Shown: positions 17,408 through 26,200, numbered from the stretch's first letter. The stretch is 64,000 nucleotides of DNA from JAXLVB01 sp046329195 (GCA_046329195.1 JAXLVB010000003.1:620001-684000); one strand, 5' to 3'. Numbers and translations are program-made. The notes: a model not told the origin generated them from the letters alone.

Positions 17408-18247
17408 ATGACCAAATCCGAACTTTTTAGCCAAATTCAAGCCAAGCAATCGTACCTGTGTGTGGGCTTAGACACCGACATTCAGAAAATTCCAGCGCAT
17501 TTATTGACCCAAAACGACCCAATTTTTGAGTTTAATCGTCGAATCATTGACGCTACCGAGCGCTATGCTGTAGCCTACAAGCCGAACATCGCTTTTTATG
17601 AAGCCTTGGGTGCACGAGGCTGGGAGAGCCTCCAAAAAACGATGGAGTATATTCCGAAACATTGTTTCACCATTGCCGACGCCAAGCGAGGCGACATTGG
17701 CAACACCTCGGGCTTGTATGCTCGGGCGTTTTTTGACAAGGCGAGTTCTGGTTTTGACTTCGATTCCGTAACGGTAGCACCCTACATGGGGCAAGATTCA
17801 GTATCGCCATTTTTAGCGTTCCCAAACAAGTGGGTTATTTTGCTAGCCCTTACCTCTAACGACGGTAGCCGTGATTTTCAGTGGTTGCCTCTTCAAGAAT
17901 CAAGCGAATCGGGCTATCTTTACGAAAAGGTCATCCTCAAGGCTCAACAGTGGGCTTCGGATGAGCAGTTGATGTACGTAGTAGGCGCTACCCAAGCCCA
18001 GCAACTCAGCCGAATAAGGGAGTTGGCGCCTCATCACTTTTTGTTGGTACCCGGCGTGGGGGCGCAAGGAGGCAGTTTGTCTGAGGTTTCTCGCTACGGC
18101 ATGAATGCCCAATGCGGCTTGCTAGTCAACTCGTCTCGTGGGATTATCTACGCCTCTTCGGGTGAGGATTTTGCCTTGAAGGCCGCCCACGAAGCCCAAA
18201 AGTTACAGGAAGAAATGAAGCGATATTTAGAAGAATTTTGTCACTAA
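17408..18247 (+). CDS. pyrF: Orotidine 5'-phosphate decarboxylase
   Basis: The start at 17408 (MTKSELFSQIQAKQSYLCVG) is chosen over the upstream in-frame ATG at 17357, which would add an unrelated hydrophobic lead. The 279-aa enzyme converts OMP to UMP. It has the catalytic FTIADAKRGDIGNTSG motif, AYKPNIAFYEALG and a phosphate-binding VNSSRGIIYAS loop. This is the longer class 2 form typical of Bacteroidota. The DUF2851 gene starts 9 bp downstream, so the three genes pyrF, DUF2851 and acyltransferase probably form one operon. Confidence 0.95.
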   Translation: MTKSELFSQIQAKQSYLCVGLDTDIQKIPAHLLTQNDPIFEFNRRIIDATERYAVAYKPNIAFYEALGARGWESLQKTMEYIPKHCFTIADAKRGDIGNTSGLYARAFFDKASSGFDFDSVTVAPYMGQDSVSPFLAFPNKWVILLALTSNDGSRDFQWLPLQESSESGYLYEKVILKAQQWASDEQLMYVVGATQAQQLSRIRELAPHHFLLVPGVGAQGGSLSEVSRYGMNAQCGLLVNSSRGIIYASSGEDFALKAAHEAQKLQEEMKRYLEEFCH

Positions 18248-18256
18248 CAGCCGACA

Positions 18257-19543
18257 ATGATACCCATTCAGGAATCGTTTTTACATTATCTATGGCAGTT
18301 TCAGCAGTTTGACCGCACTGAACTTCGTACGGTGCAGGGCGAAGCTTTGCAGATATTGCAGGTGGGGCGGCTCAACACGCATGCAGGTGCCGATTTTGTA
18401 GAAGCTCGCCTGCTCATCGGAGGCATTGAATGGGCTGGAAATGTAGAAATGCACCTGCGGTCGTCGGACTGGAACGCCCATGCTCACTCGCAGGACACTG
18501 CCTACGAAAACGTCATCTTGCACGTAGTATGGGAACATAATCAGGCGATTTACAGAGCCGATGGTTCCGAAATCCCAACACTTACGCTTCACAACCGTAC
18601 CTCGGTTCATTTGATAGCCAAATACAAGCATCTGATTGACAACCAGCTGGTTATTCCATGTGCGTCACAATTTGAATTGGTATCGGAAGTGACCAAGCTA
18701 TCCATGTTGGACAAGGCCCTCATGCAGCGGCTTGAAGAAAAAGCCGCTTGGGTGCAGCAATGTTGGGAAGCCAACCAGCACGATTGGGAAGAAACCGCCT
18801 ATCAAGTATTGGCTCGAAACTTTGGCTTTAAGCTCAATGCTGAGCCGTTTTTGCGATTGGCGCAACAAGTACCCCTAAAAGCGCTCCAGAAACACCGAGA
18901 CCAAGCCAATCAGGTAGAGGCGTTGTTGTTTGGAACGGCTGGGTATTTAGGCGAAGCCCCTACTGACGATTACCACGCTACGTTGCAAAAAGAATTTCAG
19001 TTTTTGTCGGCAAAATATCAGCTCAAAGACAAGGTGTTGGGCAAGCATCAGTGGAAATTTTTGAGACTTCGCCCTGCCAATTTCCCAACGATTCGCTTGA
19101 GCCAGTTGGCCGCCTTGCTCAGGCAGCAGCAGAGTTTATTTTCCTTGTTTGTTCATACCGACGGGTTAGCGCAGCTTATCGAATCCCTCCGAGTGAGTCA
19201 GTTGCCTTATTGGCAGCAACATTATTTGTTTGGCAAAAAAGCTGAAGGAAAAGTAGCCAGTTTGGGAAAAAGCTCTGTTCAGAATTTGATTATCAACACG
19301 GCCATACCATTGCTGGTAGCCTATTCACAGCAGCAAGGCAATCGGCAGTGGTTAGACAAAGCCATTTCGTATTTGGAACAATTGCCCGGCGAACAAAACC
19401 ACATCACTGCACTCTGGGAAGGCTTGGGTCTGAAAACTCGAACGGCCTTTGATTCACAAGCAGTTATTGAACTATACAACCATTTTTGTACCCCCCGGCG
19501 CTGCTTGCAATGCGGCATAGGAGTGGCTTTATTGAAATCATGA
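18257..19543 (+). CDS. DUF2851 family protein
   Basis: The 428-aa protein matches the DUF2851 pattern well known in Bacteroidota: FLHYLWQFQQFD at the N-terminus, then LQVGRLNTHAGADFVEARL, GNVEMHLRSSDW, and LHVVWEHNQ. The N-terminal motifs (GADFxxA, E-hydrophobic-H) recall a restriction-like or nucleotide-processing fold, but no activity is established as far as I know. The C-terminus has a Cys pair (TPRRCLQCGIG). It is followed by the acyltransferase gene with an ATGA overlap, which implies translational coupling. Confidence 0.85.
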   Translation: MIPIQESFLHYLWQFQQFDRTELRTVQGEALQILQVGRLNTHAGADFVEARLLIGGIEWAGNVEMHLRSSDWNAHAHSQDTAYENVILHVVWEHNQAIYRADGSEIPTLTLHNRTSVHLIAKYKHLIDNQLVIPCASQFELVSEVTKLSMLDKALMQRLEEKAAWVQQCWEANQHDWEETAYQVLARNFGFKLNAEPFLRLAQQVPLKALQKHRDQANQVEALLFGTAGYLGEAPTDDYHATLQKEFQFLSAKYQLKDKVLGKHQWKFLRLRPANFPTIRLSQLAALLRQQQSLFSLFVHTDGLAQLIESLRVSQLPYWQQHYLFGKKAEGKVASLGKSSVQNLIINTAIPLLVAYSQQQGNRQWLDKAISYLEQLPGEQNHITALWEGLGLKTRTAFDSQAVIELYNHFCTPRRCLQCGIGVALLKS

Positions 19544-20799
19544 TTTATCGGTTTTTCCATACAATTTTACAACCCGCTATCAGGGCTTGGTTTAAGCGAG
19601 TGTATCTTACCAACGTAGAGCGAATCCCTGCCAGCAACCCCGTGATGTTTGCCTGCAACCATCCGAGTTCGGCGATGGACGGTATTTTGTTGGCATTGAT
19701 GCTACGCCGACCGCTGCATTTTTTGGCTCGTTCGGATGTGTTTAATGCTCCGTGGAAGCGTAAATTTTTGGGTGCTATCCATCTACTTCCAATTTATCGG
19801 ATGCAAGAAGGTTACGAAAACCTCACTAAAAACGACGATACCTTCAGCGAATGTTTTGATTTGTTTCGACGTAACGGCACCATCATCATTTTCCCAGAAG
19901 GCTTCAATGTACACGAAAAACGTCTTCGCCCCCTCAAAAAAGGAGCTGCTAAACTGGCACTGCAAGCGCAAGAGGCCATCAGCCAAGACTTATACATTGT
20001 ACCTGTGGGGATTAACTATACCGACGCCCCCTATCCTCGCACCGAGGTAATGGTTAACTTTGGCGAGCCGATTTTGGTAAAAGAGTACATGAACCTGTAC
20101 CAAGAAGCCAAACCCAAGGCCATCACCCAACTGACCCGTCAGCTCGCCGAACACATCGCTCCGGAAGTGATTCATCAAAACCACGGCACCGAACCCTTGG
20201 CCGAGCACTGCCTAACCTTGCGGCGTCCTCATTGGGATTGGTCAGGCGGCGACATTGCCCGCTTACGAGCCGAGCAGCAGATTTGCCAACAGGTGAATCA
20301 GTTGTACCAAGAAAACCCAGCCCTGTATCAGTCGCTGTTGGGCGAAGCTGATGCCTATCAAGCCGCCTTAGACAAAGCCTACGTCACCGACCTGCAAGTA
20401 GTACGCAGCCAACAGCCCACGGCTTGGCTGTGGTGGTTGCTCCGAATGGTCGGTTTGCCCCTTACATGGTTAGGGAAAGCGGTCAATTTCTTGCCATTGT
20501 ACTTGGCTCATCGGCTGACGATTCAGAAAGTAAAGCTCGTCGAATTTGTGGCTACGGTGCGGTTTGTAGCCAGTGCGGTGTTCTATTTATTGTATTTGCT
20601 GGTGCTACTGGACATTAGTGCTTGCTTTGGTTGGCTGTGGGTAGTGGGTTTGTTGGCACTGCTTTCGGTCAGTGGGTTTTTAGGGATGTGGCTAAACGAA
20701 ATCCCCGTGTCGTGGAATTCCTTACAACAAGGCAAAACCTTGATGCAACACCGAGACCGATTGGTGAGTCAGTTGATGAAGGTGCTTCCGTTGCCGTAG
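19540..20799 (+). CDS. PlsC-like 1-acyl-glycerol-phosphate acyltransferase
   Basis: The start at 19540 overlaps the preceding stop by four bases (ATGA). The 419-aa protein has an acyltransferase domain at about residues 20-220. Its active-site motif is ACNHPSSAMDG, its acyl-acceptor block IIIFPEGFNVHEKRLRPLKKGAAKLA, listed here as two parts IIIFPEGF and LRPLKKGAAKLA, and its PVGINYTD block follows. A C-terminal region with two or three membrane helices (about residues 330-400, FYLLYLLVLLDISACFGWLW) anchors it in the inner membrane. Family members acylate lysophosphatidate or related lipids. The exact acceptor is unknown. Confidence 0.88.
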   Translation: MIYRFFHTILQPAIRAWFKRVYLTNVERIPASNPVMFACNHPSSAMDGILLALMLRRPLHFLARSDVFNAPWKRKFLGAIHLLPIYRMQEGYENLTKNDDTFSECFDLFRRNGTIIIFPEGFNVHEKRLRPLKKGAAKLALQAQEAISQDLYIVPVGINYTDAPYPRTEVMVNFGEPILVKEYMNLYQEAKPKAITQLTRQLAEHIAPEVIHQNHGTEPLAEHCLTLRRPHWDWSGGDIARLRAEQQICQQVNQLYQENPALYQSLLGEADAYQAALDKAYVTDLQVVRSQQPTAWLWWLLRMVGLPLTWLGKAVNFLPLYLAHRLTIQKVKLVEFVATVRFVASAVFYLLYLLVLLDISACFGWLWVVGLLALLSVSGFLGMWLNEIPVSWNSLQQGKTLMQHRDRLVSQLMKVLPLP

Positions 20800-20873
20800 C
20801 AACGATAGGAACAATTCAGAGCGATGCGAGACAACTCTGTTGAAGTATTCAATAAAACGTTTTCATAAAGAAG

Positions 20874-21026
20874 CTGTTTAAACTTTTTATTTTTTGTGTA
20901 AGACGAGCCATTTTTTAACACAAAGAAATTTACACGAAGACCACAAAGAGAGAGCTAGTTTGCGTTTTGTGTACGTTGTGCCTAATCGTTTGGGTGCTTT
21001 GTGTTTAAGTTGAAAAGTTTAAACAG
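20874..21026. repeat. Long imperfect inverted-repeat element with CACAAAG units
   Basis: This fills most of the gene-free stretch 20800-21131. The outer arms CTGTTTAAACTTTT (20874-20887) and AAAAGTTTAAACAG (21013-21026) are perfect complements. Inside, AACACAAAG and CACAAAG units on the left face TTTGTGT and CTTTGTGTTTAA on the right, so the whole 153 bp can fold as one hairpin. It has no coding potential. The design matches the element at 36661-36800. Confidence 0.7.
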
Positions 21027-21070
21027 GCTCAAAAAAATCCTGATTAGATAGGGAGTTGCTCAACGTGTCT

Positions 21071-21106
21071 TCCCCTGACAGCGGTTGCGACTGCTATCAG
21101 GAGAAG
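21071..21106 (-). repeat. 36-bp palindromic hairpin downstream of a membrane gene
   Basis: The sequence 21071-21106 is an imperfect palindrome whose core arms are CCTGACAGC (21074-21082) and GCTATCAGG (21093-21101). Mismatches between the arms are transitions, so a minus-strand RNA would pair with G-U wobbles along nearly the full length. It lies 26 bp after the stop of the gene at 21132. There is no strong T run, so it may be a weak terminator, an mRNA-stabilising hairpin or a REP-like unit. Confidence 0.5.
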
Positions 21107-21131
21107 AGTGTATCGCTTTTTATTCAAGCTC

Positions 21132-21515
21132 CTATCGGTCTGTTTGCCGAAAAAGCGTTCCTGACCAAGCTACAAGAACGAGTGAAAGAACAACTTGTCC
21201 CCAACCAATTGCTTTTTCAACGCCATTCAAAACCGCCATCGTGTGAATGACGATGAGAGCCAGATTGGACAACAACACAAGCAAAAGCATTACCTTACCC
21301 CCAGATGAGGAGGTATTATTGCGAACATACCAACACCCTATGGCATAGGCTATTAAGTGAGTACCCCAACCTTGTGCTAGCAGTTTAGCCCCGTCATTCA
21401 GCCAAGAAGGGTTTGTCAGGTATTGTTCCGCCATAAAATCAGGAACAAAAGTAAGTCCCAGCCCGAAGAGCGAAACGATGATAGCTACGAATGTAAATAG
21501 ATTTTTGGCATTCAT
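21132..21515 (-). CDS. Small four-helix membrane protein, paralogue 5
   Basis: The 127-aa protein has four hydrophobic segments (near residues 5-23, 45-62, 73-92 and 100-120). It resembles the gene at 3501-3896 in layout and in several short matches, such as NLFTF at the start and VAWSGTLF near the end. It lies 15 kb from the cluster of relatives at 2.6-6.3 kb, without an HTH gene or palindrome nearby. Function unknown. Confidence 0.75.
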   Translation of the reverse strand: MNAKNLFTFVAIIVSLFGLGLTFVPDFMAEQYLTNPSWLNDGAKLLAQGWGTHLIAYAIGCWYVRNNTSSSGGKVMLLLVLLSNLALIVIHTMAVLNGVEKAIGWGQVVLSLVLVAWSGTLFRQTDR

Positions 21516-21575
21516 TTTATAGTGATTTTAGAAGTTTCGAATTACTATTGTTCCGCCTACTCAACGACGCTAAAT

Positions 21576-24500
21576 TTAATCTACCTTCCATATCTTTTTC
21601 ACAACCGAATTCTTTTCATTTTGAATTTGCAAAAACCACATGCCTTCGGTAAGCATTGACATATTTATTTCAAACCGATGTTGTTTGAGGCTTTCTTCTT
21701 TTTTCCACACGGCTTTTTCTCGCCCTACTTCATCTCTGATAATGATACGCACGGGCATCGCTTCTTCTTGATTCACTTCTACCGTCAAATTATTACGTGT
21801 TGGATTAGGATAGGTTTTAACTTGCAAGACTGTTGGTTCTTCTTCACTCGAAAGTCGGGCAGCACTCGTGCATTGTAATTGAAGGGCTTGTTTGGTTTCG
21901 AAGGTACAAGACAGATTACTCACTCTGAGGGTATAATTACCTGCCTTATTAGCGTTAAAGTTGTTAATAGTTAACATATTGGCCGTGCCAAGCGAGCTAC
22001 CATTAGGACCTATCCAGTTGAAATATCCGCCCGTAGCATTAGCTGACAATTTGACGGTAGAACCTGTGCAAATGGCCTTTCCGTCAGAAGTAGTCACTTT
22101 GAAGCTTGCATCGGGTGTTTGATAAAGTGCTACCATGACCATTCCTGTTTGCCAACAGGAGCCAAATACCCGAGTAGTGACAAGGTAAACTCCTGCTTGT
22201 TGAATAGAAACATTTGGAACTTGAGGATTTTGGATAGTTGATGAAAACCCAGACCCCGTAGGCCCTCGCCACGAATAACTATCAGCAGCATTGACACTTA
22301 GCGACAGCGTAGTACCCATACAAACAGGTGCATTGGTGCTGGCAATAGCTCCTTGGGCTACTTGCACACTCAGCGTTGTAGAGGCTGAGCAGCCGTTACT
22401 ACCCGTTCCCGTTACCTGATATACCCCATCCATTACTGCCGTAGCAATGGGGCGACTAGTAGTGCTTCCTGTAGCCGAAAAACTATTAGGCCCTGACCAC
22501 GTATAAGTACTTGCTCCAGAAGCCGTTAGGTTGATGGGTTGTGCCAAGCAAATAGGGCCGTTGCTGCGAGCTGTCACCACAGGCAGCGGCTTCACCGACA
22601 AGCTCATCGTCGAAGTAGCTGTACAGCCATTGGCACTGGCCGTTAGCCCTATTTGGTAAGCACCTGTTTGTGAACTGCTAAAGGTGGCTTGATTGACTGT
22701 GCTGCTAAACACCCCGCCCGATGCCGTCCAGCTATAGCTACTGGCGCCTGTCGGGGCCGAGAGCGTGAGTGGTTTGCCTATACAGATTTCCGTAGCCGAG
22801 GCACTCAGAGTCACCAAAGGCAAGGCTTTGACCGAGGTACTGGCCGTAGCACTGGTGGTACAACCCACGGTGTTGGTAATGGTTACACTAAACCGATAGA
22901 TGCCCGCTACGTTACTGCTAAACGTAGCCTGATGAAGAGTACTGCTAAAACTTCCACTTGAGGCAATCCACTTGTAATTGCTTAGGCCACTGGTGGTACT
23001 TAGCGCAAGTGGTTTGCCAGCACAAACGGCCGCATAAAGGTCAATACTGACCACAGGTACGCTAACCGAAACGCTTACACTGGTCGAAGACGTACAGCCT
23101 AGCGAGTTGGTCACAGTTAGACTGATCGTATAGCCACCATCTGCCGTATGGCGGAAGGTAGCTTGCTGCACAGTACTGGCAAACGTACCGCCCGATGCCG
23201 CCCATTGGTAGGCACTCAACCCGCTGGTGGCCGAAAGCTGGATGGTTTCCCCAGCACACACAGGCGATTTGGAGATACTAATGGATACGGCAGAGGGACT
23301 ATTAACGGTGACAGAGGCGGTTGTACTCACACTGCAACTGTTGCTGGTAGTAGCCTTGAGGTAATAGGTACCCGATGTGACAATGGCAGTAGGATTGGCC
23401 ACCAACGAGCTAAACCCGCTATTGGTAAAATAACCAACTGTTCCGTTGCTACTCACTGCAGCGGCTAAATTGACAGTGTTAGGCGCACAAACTGCCGCTG
23501 GAGGCATGACCGAAATAGTGGGCAGCGGATGAACCGTTACGGGCAAAGTAGCCGTAGCCGAGCAAGCGCCCTCTGAGGTAGTAAGTGTAACCGTGTAATT
23601 GGTACTACTACCTACCGTAGGAGCCGTAAAGCTTGGATTCTGTTGATTAGAGGTAAATGCTCCACTACCCGCACTCCACGCATACGAAGGTGAGGTACCT
23701 CCTGTGCTGCTACCACTCAACGACAAGGTAGCACCTGAGCAGATACTTTGAGGGGTGTTGGGCGAGATGGAGGGTAATGGTAAAACTCCAACTAAAACTG
23801 ATACTTCACCACTTTTAGCACAACCATTTTTATCCGTAGCAGTAACGGTATAAGTTTTTGTTCCTCCAGGTGAGACTGTTTTTGAATCTCCTATACCAAG
23901 ACCATCACTCCAACTATATGTATATGGCATAGTTCCCCCAGAAAGGCTTGCAGAAATAGTCGAAGAAGTACTTCCTGAGCATATAGCAGGCGGAGTTGCA
24001 CTAGTAGTTAAAGAAAGCTCGGGTATGGTTGCTGCTAGTGTAATCTGAACTGTAAGTGTACCACAAATGCCATTACCTGTTGCAGTATAAGTAATAGGAG
24101 TTGAATTGGTTAGCGTTGCAATAACCGAATTACCAGTCGTTGTATTTAACCCTATGGAAGGACTCCAATTCCAATTGTAAGCATCCCCATTTTCAATTTT
24201 TAATGGAAAAGAAGTATTCAAGCATGAAGATATAGAAGTTCCAGAATTAATGCTTGATCCATTCGCACTTTGAAAACCCGTAACTGTTGACCCCAAAGCT
24301 TCATCTAGTTGAGAGGCACTTAATACATAAGCATAGGCAATTTTTGTTGACTGACCTGCTCCTAAATCACCTATTTTAAAGGAAATTGAAATAGCTTGAT
24401 CCACGTTTTCTAATGTTCCGGAATTATTCAATCCAACTCCATTCCATACATCCACAGGATTTCTATTAGAAAACCCACCATGCGTAACTCTTGCTCTACA

Positions 24501-25172
24501 ATCTCTAGCACCTAAGCCTAAATAGCATCCATATATTGTTCCTGTAGCTGTGACAAGTGCAGTATTTGAGCTGTTTGGGGTTTGGTACGCTATTGAGTTG
24601 TTAGTTGAATATGTCCCCCCCATAGTTGCTTCTTGATCTGGGTCAACATTTCTCATGTAATAAATATTGCTCACTGTGCTAGGTGATACATTTCTTACAG
24701 TTACTTCTGTAACGAAATATAGAGCGCCTTTAGGAAAGTATGTTTTTGATGTGATTTCCAATCCGTTTTTTACTCCTTGCCAAATAGCTACAAGCTTAGT
24801 TCCATCATCACTATAATTTATAATACTTCCATCAATATCTACGGGCAATGCCCCATTATTGCTATAAACATTCCCATTAAACTGAATGCTCCAACCTTCT
24901 TCAGGAGTTCCGGGTAAAAAATAATCCCCACAAAAATCTGGACTCCCAACATTCCAACCGTCTTTTGCAGGGTCAGCAATAAATCCTAAAGCTCCTCCGC
25001 CTCGTGTATGATAGCCAGCTGGAGCATTTACTGTTGTACCAAAATAGCCTTTAGGAGCTAATCCTACTTCTATATATTGCCCTTTTAAAAAGGCATTTCC
25101 ACTTATTATTTGTCCTTGTGAAATCTTACTTAACAAACACAAAATCAATATCGTATAAATCTTTTTCATCAC
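21576..25172 (-). CDS. Large Ig/PKD-repeat surface protein with T9SS sorting domain
   Basis: The 1198-aa protein has a signal peptide (KKIYTILILCLLSKISQG) and a unique N-terminal domain at about residues 22-300 (GFIADPAKDGWNVGSPDFCG). About eight to ten Ig/PKD-like repeats of 75-90 residues follow, each built on S-Y-x-W and a conserved Cys (SSYSWTASGG, NYKWIASSG, AYQWAASGG). A C-terminal type A sorting domain comes last (VKTYPNPTRNNLTVEV, ending VVKKIWKVD). Such proteins are exported by T9SS and attached to the cell surface. The repeat DNA is G+C-richer than the N-terminal part, suggesting domain shuffling. Adhesion is a reasonable inference; no enzyme motif is seen. Confidence 0.9.
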   Translation of the reverse strand: MMKKIYTILILCLLSKISQGQIISGNAFLKGQYIEVGLAPKGYFGTTVNAPAGYHTRGGGALGFIADPAKDGWNVGSPDFCGDYFLPGTPEEGWSIQFNGNVYSNNGALPVDIDGSIINYSDDGTKLVAIWQGVKNGLEITSKTYFPKGALYFVTEVTVRNVSPSTVSNIYYMRNVDPDQEATMGGTYSTNNSIAYQTPNSSNTALVTATGTIYGCYLGLGARDCRARVTHGGFSNRNPVDVWNGVGLNNSGTLENVDQAISISFKIGDLGAGQSTKIAYAYVLSASQLDEALGSTVTGFQSANGSSINSGTSISSCLNTSFPLKIENGDAYNWNWSPSIGLNTTTGNSVIATLTNSTPITYTATGNGICGTLTVQITLAATIPELSLTTSATPPAICSGSTSSTISASLSGGTMPYTYSWSDGLGIGDSKTVSPGGTKTYTVTATDKNGCAKSGEVSVLVGVLPLPSISPNTPQSICSGATLSLSGSSTGGTSPSYAWSAGSGAFTSNQQNPSFTAPTVGSSTNYTVTLTTSEGACSATATLPVTVHPLPTISVMPPAAVCAPNTVNLAAAVSSNGTVGYFTNSGFSSLVANPTAIVTSGTYYLKATTSNSCSVSTTASVTVNSPSAVSISISKSPVCAGETIQLSATSGLSAYQWAASGGTFASTVQQATFRHTADGGYTISLTVTNSLGCTSSTSVSVSVSVPVVSIDLYAAVCAGKPLALSTTSGLSNYKWIASSGSFSSTLHQATFSSNVAGIYRFSVTITNTVGCTTSATASTSVKALPLVTLSASATEICIGKPLTLSAPTGASSYSWTASGGVFSSTVNQATFSSSQTGAYQIGLTASANGCTATSTMSLSVKPLPVVTARSNGPICLAQPINLTASGASTYTWSGPNSFSATGSTTSRPIATAVMDGVYQVTGTGSNGCSASTTLSVQVAQGAIASTNAPVCMGTTLSLSVNAADSYSWRGPTGSGFSSTIQNPQVPNVSIQQAGVYLVTTRVFGSCWQTGMVMVALYQTPDASFKVTTSDGKAICTGSTVKLSANATGGYFNWIGPNGSSLGTANMLTINNFNANKAGNYTLRVSNLSCTFETKQALQLQCTSAARLSSEEEPTVLQVKTYPNPTRNNLTVEVNQEEAMPVRIIIRDEVGREKAVWKKEESLKQHRFEINMSMLTEGMWFLQIQNEKNSVVKKIWKVD

Positions 25173-25264
25173 TTTGGATAGTTATGTGTTAAAAATTTGA
25201 CAAAAAATTTCCTTTGCAAGCCCTTGTTCAAGGCTCGAGAAGTATTATATAATAGAAGTAAGTT

Positions 25265-25360
25265 TTATTGGTTTTGTACGCTGGATGCGTGATAGACTAC
25301 TACCGTGGCAGGCGCCCGTACTCGCCAGTTAGCGGAACGATGAATTAGGGATGTGGTCAT
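25265..25360 (-). CDS. Candidate small ORF, 31 aa
   Basis: An ATG at 25360 opens a 31-codon frame (MTTSLIHRSANWRVRAPATV at its start) that ends in TAA at 25265. It begins 136 bp downstream of the palindrome at 25496-25515 on the minus strand, almost the same distance as the small ORF at 25722 from its palindrome. No homologue is recognised. Chance is a real possibility for a frame this short, so the call is tentative. Confidence 0.25.
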   Translation of the reverse strand: MTTSLIHRSANWRVRAPATVVVYHASSVQNQ

Positions 25361-25371
25361 TTTTAATGGAT

Positions 25372-25476
25372 TTAGGTTGGTGCATTTTGTTTAGTCAAAG
25401 GTACCGCTTCTTCTTTTTTTAGATGGGTGAATTCTCCCCTACTTGCTACCGTATTTTTCTGCTGTACAAAGGTCAT
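25372..25476 (-). CDS. Candidate small ORF, 34 aa
   Basis: An ATG at 25476, preceded by a purine-rich GTGGGGGAAA stretch, opens a 34-codon frame (MTFVQQKNTVASRGEFTHLK at its start) with a Lys/Glu-rich middle. It starts 20 bp after the palindrome 25496-25515. Codon choice looks like that of neighbouring genes. However, a TAnnTTTG-like box (GACCTTTG) overlaps its start, which would put transcription inside the frame. The call is tentative. Confidence 0.25.
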   Translation of the reverse strand: MTFVQQKNTVASRGEFTHLKKEEAVPLTKQNAPT

Positions 25477-25495
25477 TTTCCCCCACAACCTTATC

Positions 25496-25515
25496 AATAC
25501 TGCCTAGACAGTATT
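25496..25515. promoter_or_regulatory. 20-bp palindromic operator, site 1 of 4
   Basis: AATACTGCCTAGACAGTATT matches the consensus AATACTGTC-NN-GACAGTATT with one mismatch in the left arm. It lies 324 bp upstream of the large T9SS protein gene and just upstream of two small minus-strand frames. Like the other sites it has a T run on the plus side. Confidence 0.7.
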
Positions 25516-25549
25516 TTTAGAAGGCGCTGAAAGTTAGATTGATCCAATA

Positions 25550-25574
25550 GAAAAACCCCTCCGTAAGAAGGGGT
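25550..25574 (-). terminator. Rho-independent terminator inside an apparently gene-free gap
   Basis: The stem ACCCCT (25555-25560) with AGGGGT (25569-25574) has an eight-base loop and is followed on the minus strand by TTTTT. No annotated gene ends here. The nearest upstream coding frame on this strand is the candidate small ORF 25639-25722, so the terminator suggests a short transcript that starts near the palindrome at 25862. Confidence 0.7.
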
Positions 25575-25638
25575 CATTCTGTTGAGAAAAAGATAAACTG
25601 GTTGGCTGGCTATTGGATCATTAACTATCTATGGTGCA

Positions 25639-25722
25639 TCATTCACTATCCATCAATTCTAGGGTATCGTGTAAGAAATGTGCGTTTTGTATGTCAAAGG
25701 TAGGTGGCAGTACCCGCTCCAT
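25639..25722 (-). CDS. Candidate small ORF, 27 aa
   Basis: An ATG at 25722 opens a 27-codon frame (MERVLPPTFDIQNAHFLH at its start) that is acidic towards its end (LELMDSE). Upstream, on the minus strand, are a palindrome at 25862-25881 and a box resembling a -7 element (TATAGAATTTTG). Downstream is the terminator 25550-25574. Operator, promoter-like box, frame and terminator together make a short transcription unit plausible. An untranslated RNA is equally possible. Confidence 0.3.
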   Translation of the reverse strand: MERVLPPTFDIQNAHFLHDTLELMDSE

Positions 25723-25861
25723 ACGTTGGATTTTAACTCATGGAATTTTATATTCTATTTCTGATCTTTTGTCATGATATAACCATACATCGTGTACTTA
25801 TCATCAACTATTCATTGTTTTTCTTAGCAGTCCAAAATTCTATAATTTGATCAGCAGACTC

Positions 25862-25881
25862 AATACTGTCCAGACAGTATT
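25862..25881. promoter_or_regulatory. 20-bp palindromic operator, site 2 of 4 (perfect)
   Basis: AATACTGTCCAGACAGTATT is a perfect 9-2-9 palindrome, identical to the site at 32176-32195 upstream of the precursor gene. It lies just after the stop of the small gene 25920-26132 and upstream of the putative short transcript that ends at 25550. Confidence 0.8.
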
Positions 25882-25919
25882 TTGTGGGTAACTGTTGAAA
25901 AAACGTACAACTTTGCTCC

Positions 25920-26132
25920 TCAAGGGTGTGTTTCTGGCCTCCAGCCTACAACAATCCATTGGGTTTGGTCAATGTACACACGGTTTTCTTTGAGCATTTG
26001 TGAAAGCAGAGCAAACTCCTCGGTAGTTAGGTTACCAAACACATGAGTTTGTTGCGATTCATCCAGTACCGTCAAGTATCCTTGCTTGTGTTCGGTATCC
26101 CAGCCGAGGGTATAGCTAATTATTTTTTTCAT
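25920..26132 (-). CDS. Small conserved-looking protein of unknown function, 70 aa
   Basis: The start at 26132 (MKKIISYTLGWDTEHKQGYL) is preferred to the ATG at 26174, because the upstream 14 residues look like leader sequence. The protein appears as a compact mixed fold: three strands (ISYTLGWD, GYLTVLDE, THVFGNL), a helix (TEEFALLSQMLKENR) and a final strand (WIVVGWRPE). No signal peptide or membrane helix is present. It is divergent from the TPR sensor kinase with a palindrome between them (26201-26220), so it is probably in the same regulon as the RiPP-like operon. The family is not recognised. Confidence 0.65.
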   Translation of the reverse strand: MKKIISYTLGWDTEHKQGYLTVLDESQQTHVFGNLTTEEFALLSQMLKENRVYIDQTQWIVVGWRPETHP

Positions 26133-26200
26133 TGTGATGGGAAGGCGCTTTGCTAATGAGAAACCTTTGCCCAAAGGTCTTCACAAAAATGATAAGCCGA

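Noticed and set aside
21900..23760. CRISPR-like or tandem DNA repeats
   Set aside because: The similarity is periodic only at protein level (Ig modules of about 80 residues) and the DNA is degenerate; there are no identical short repeats with spacers.
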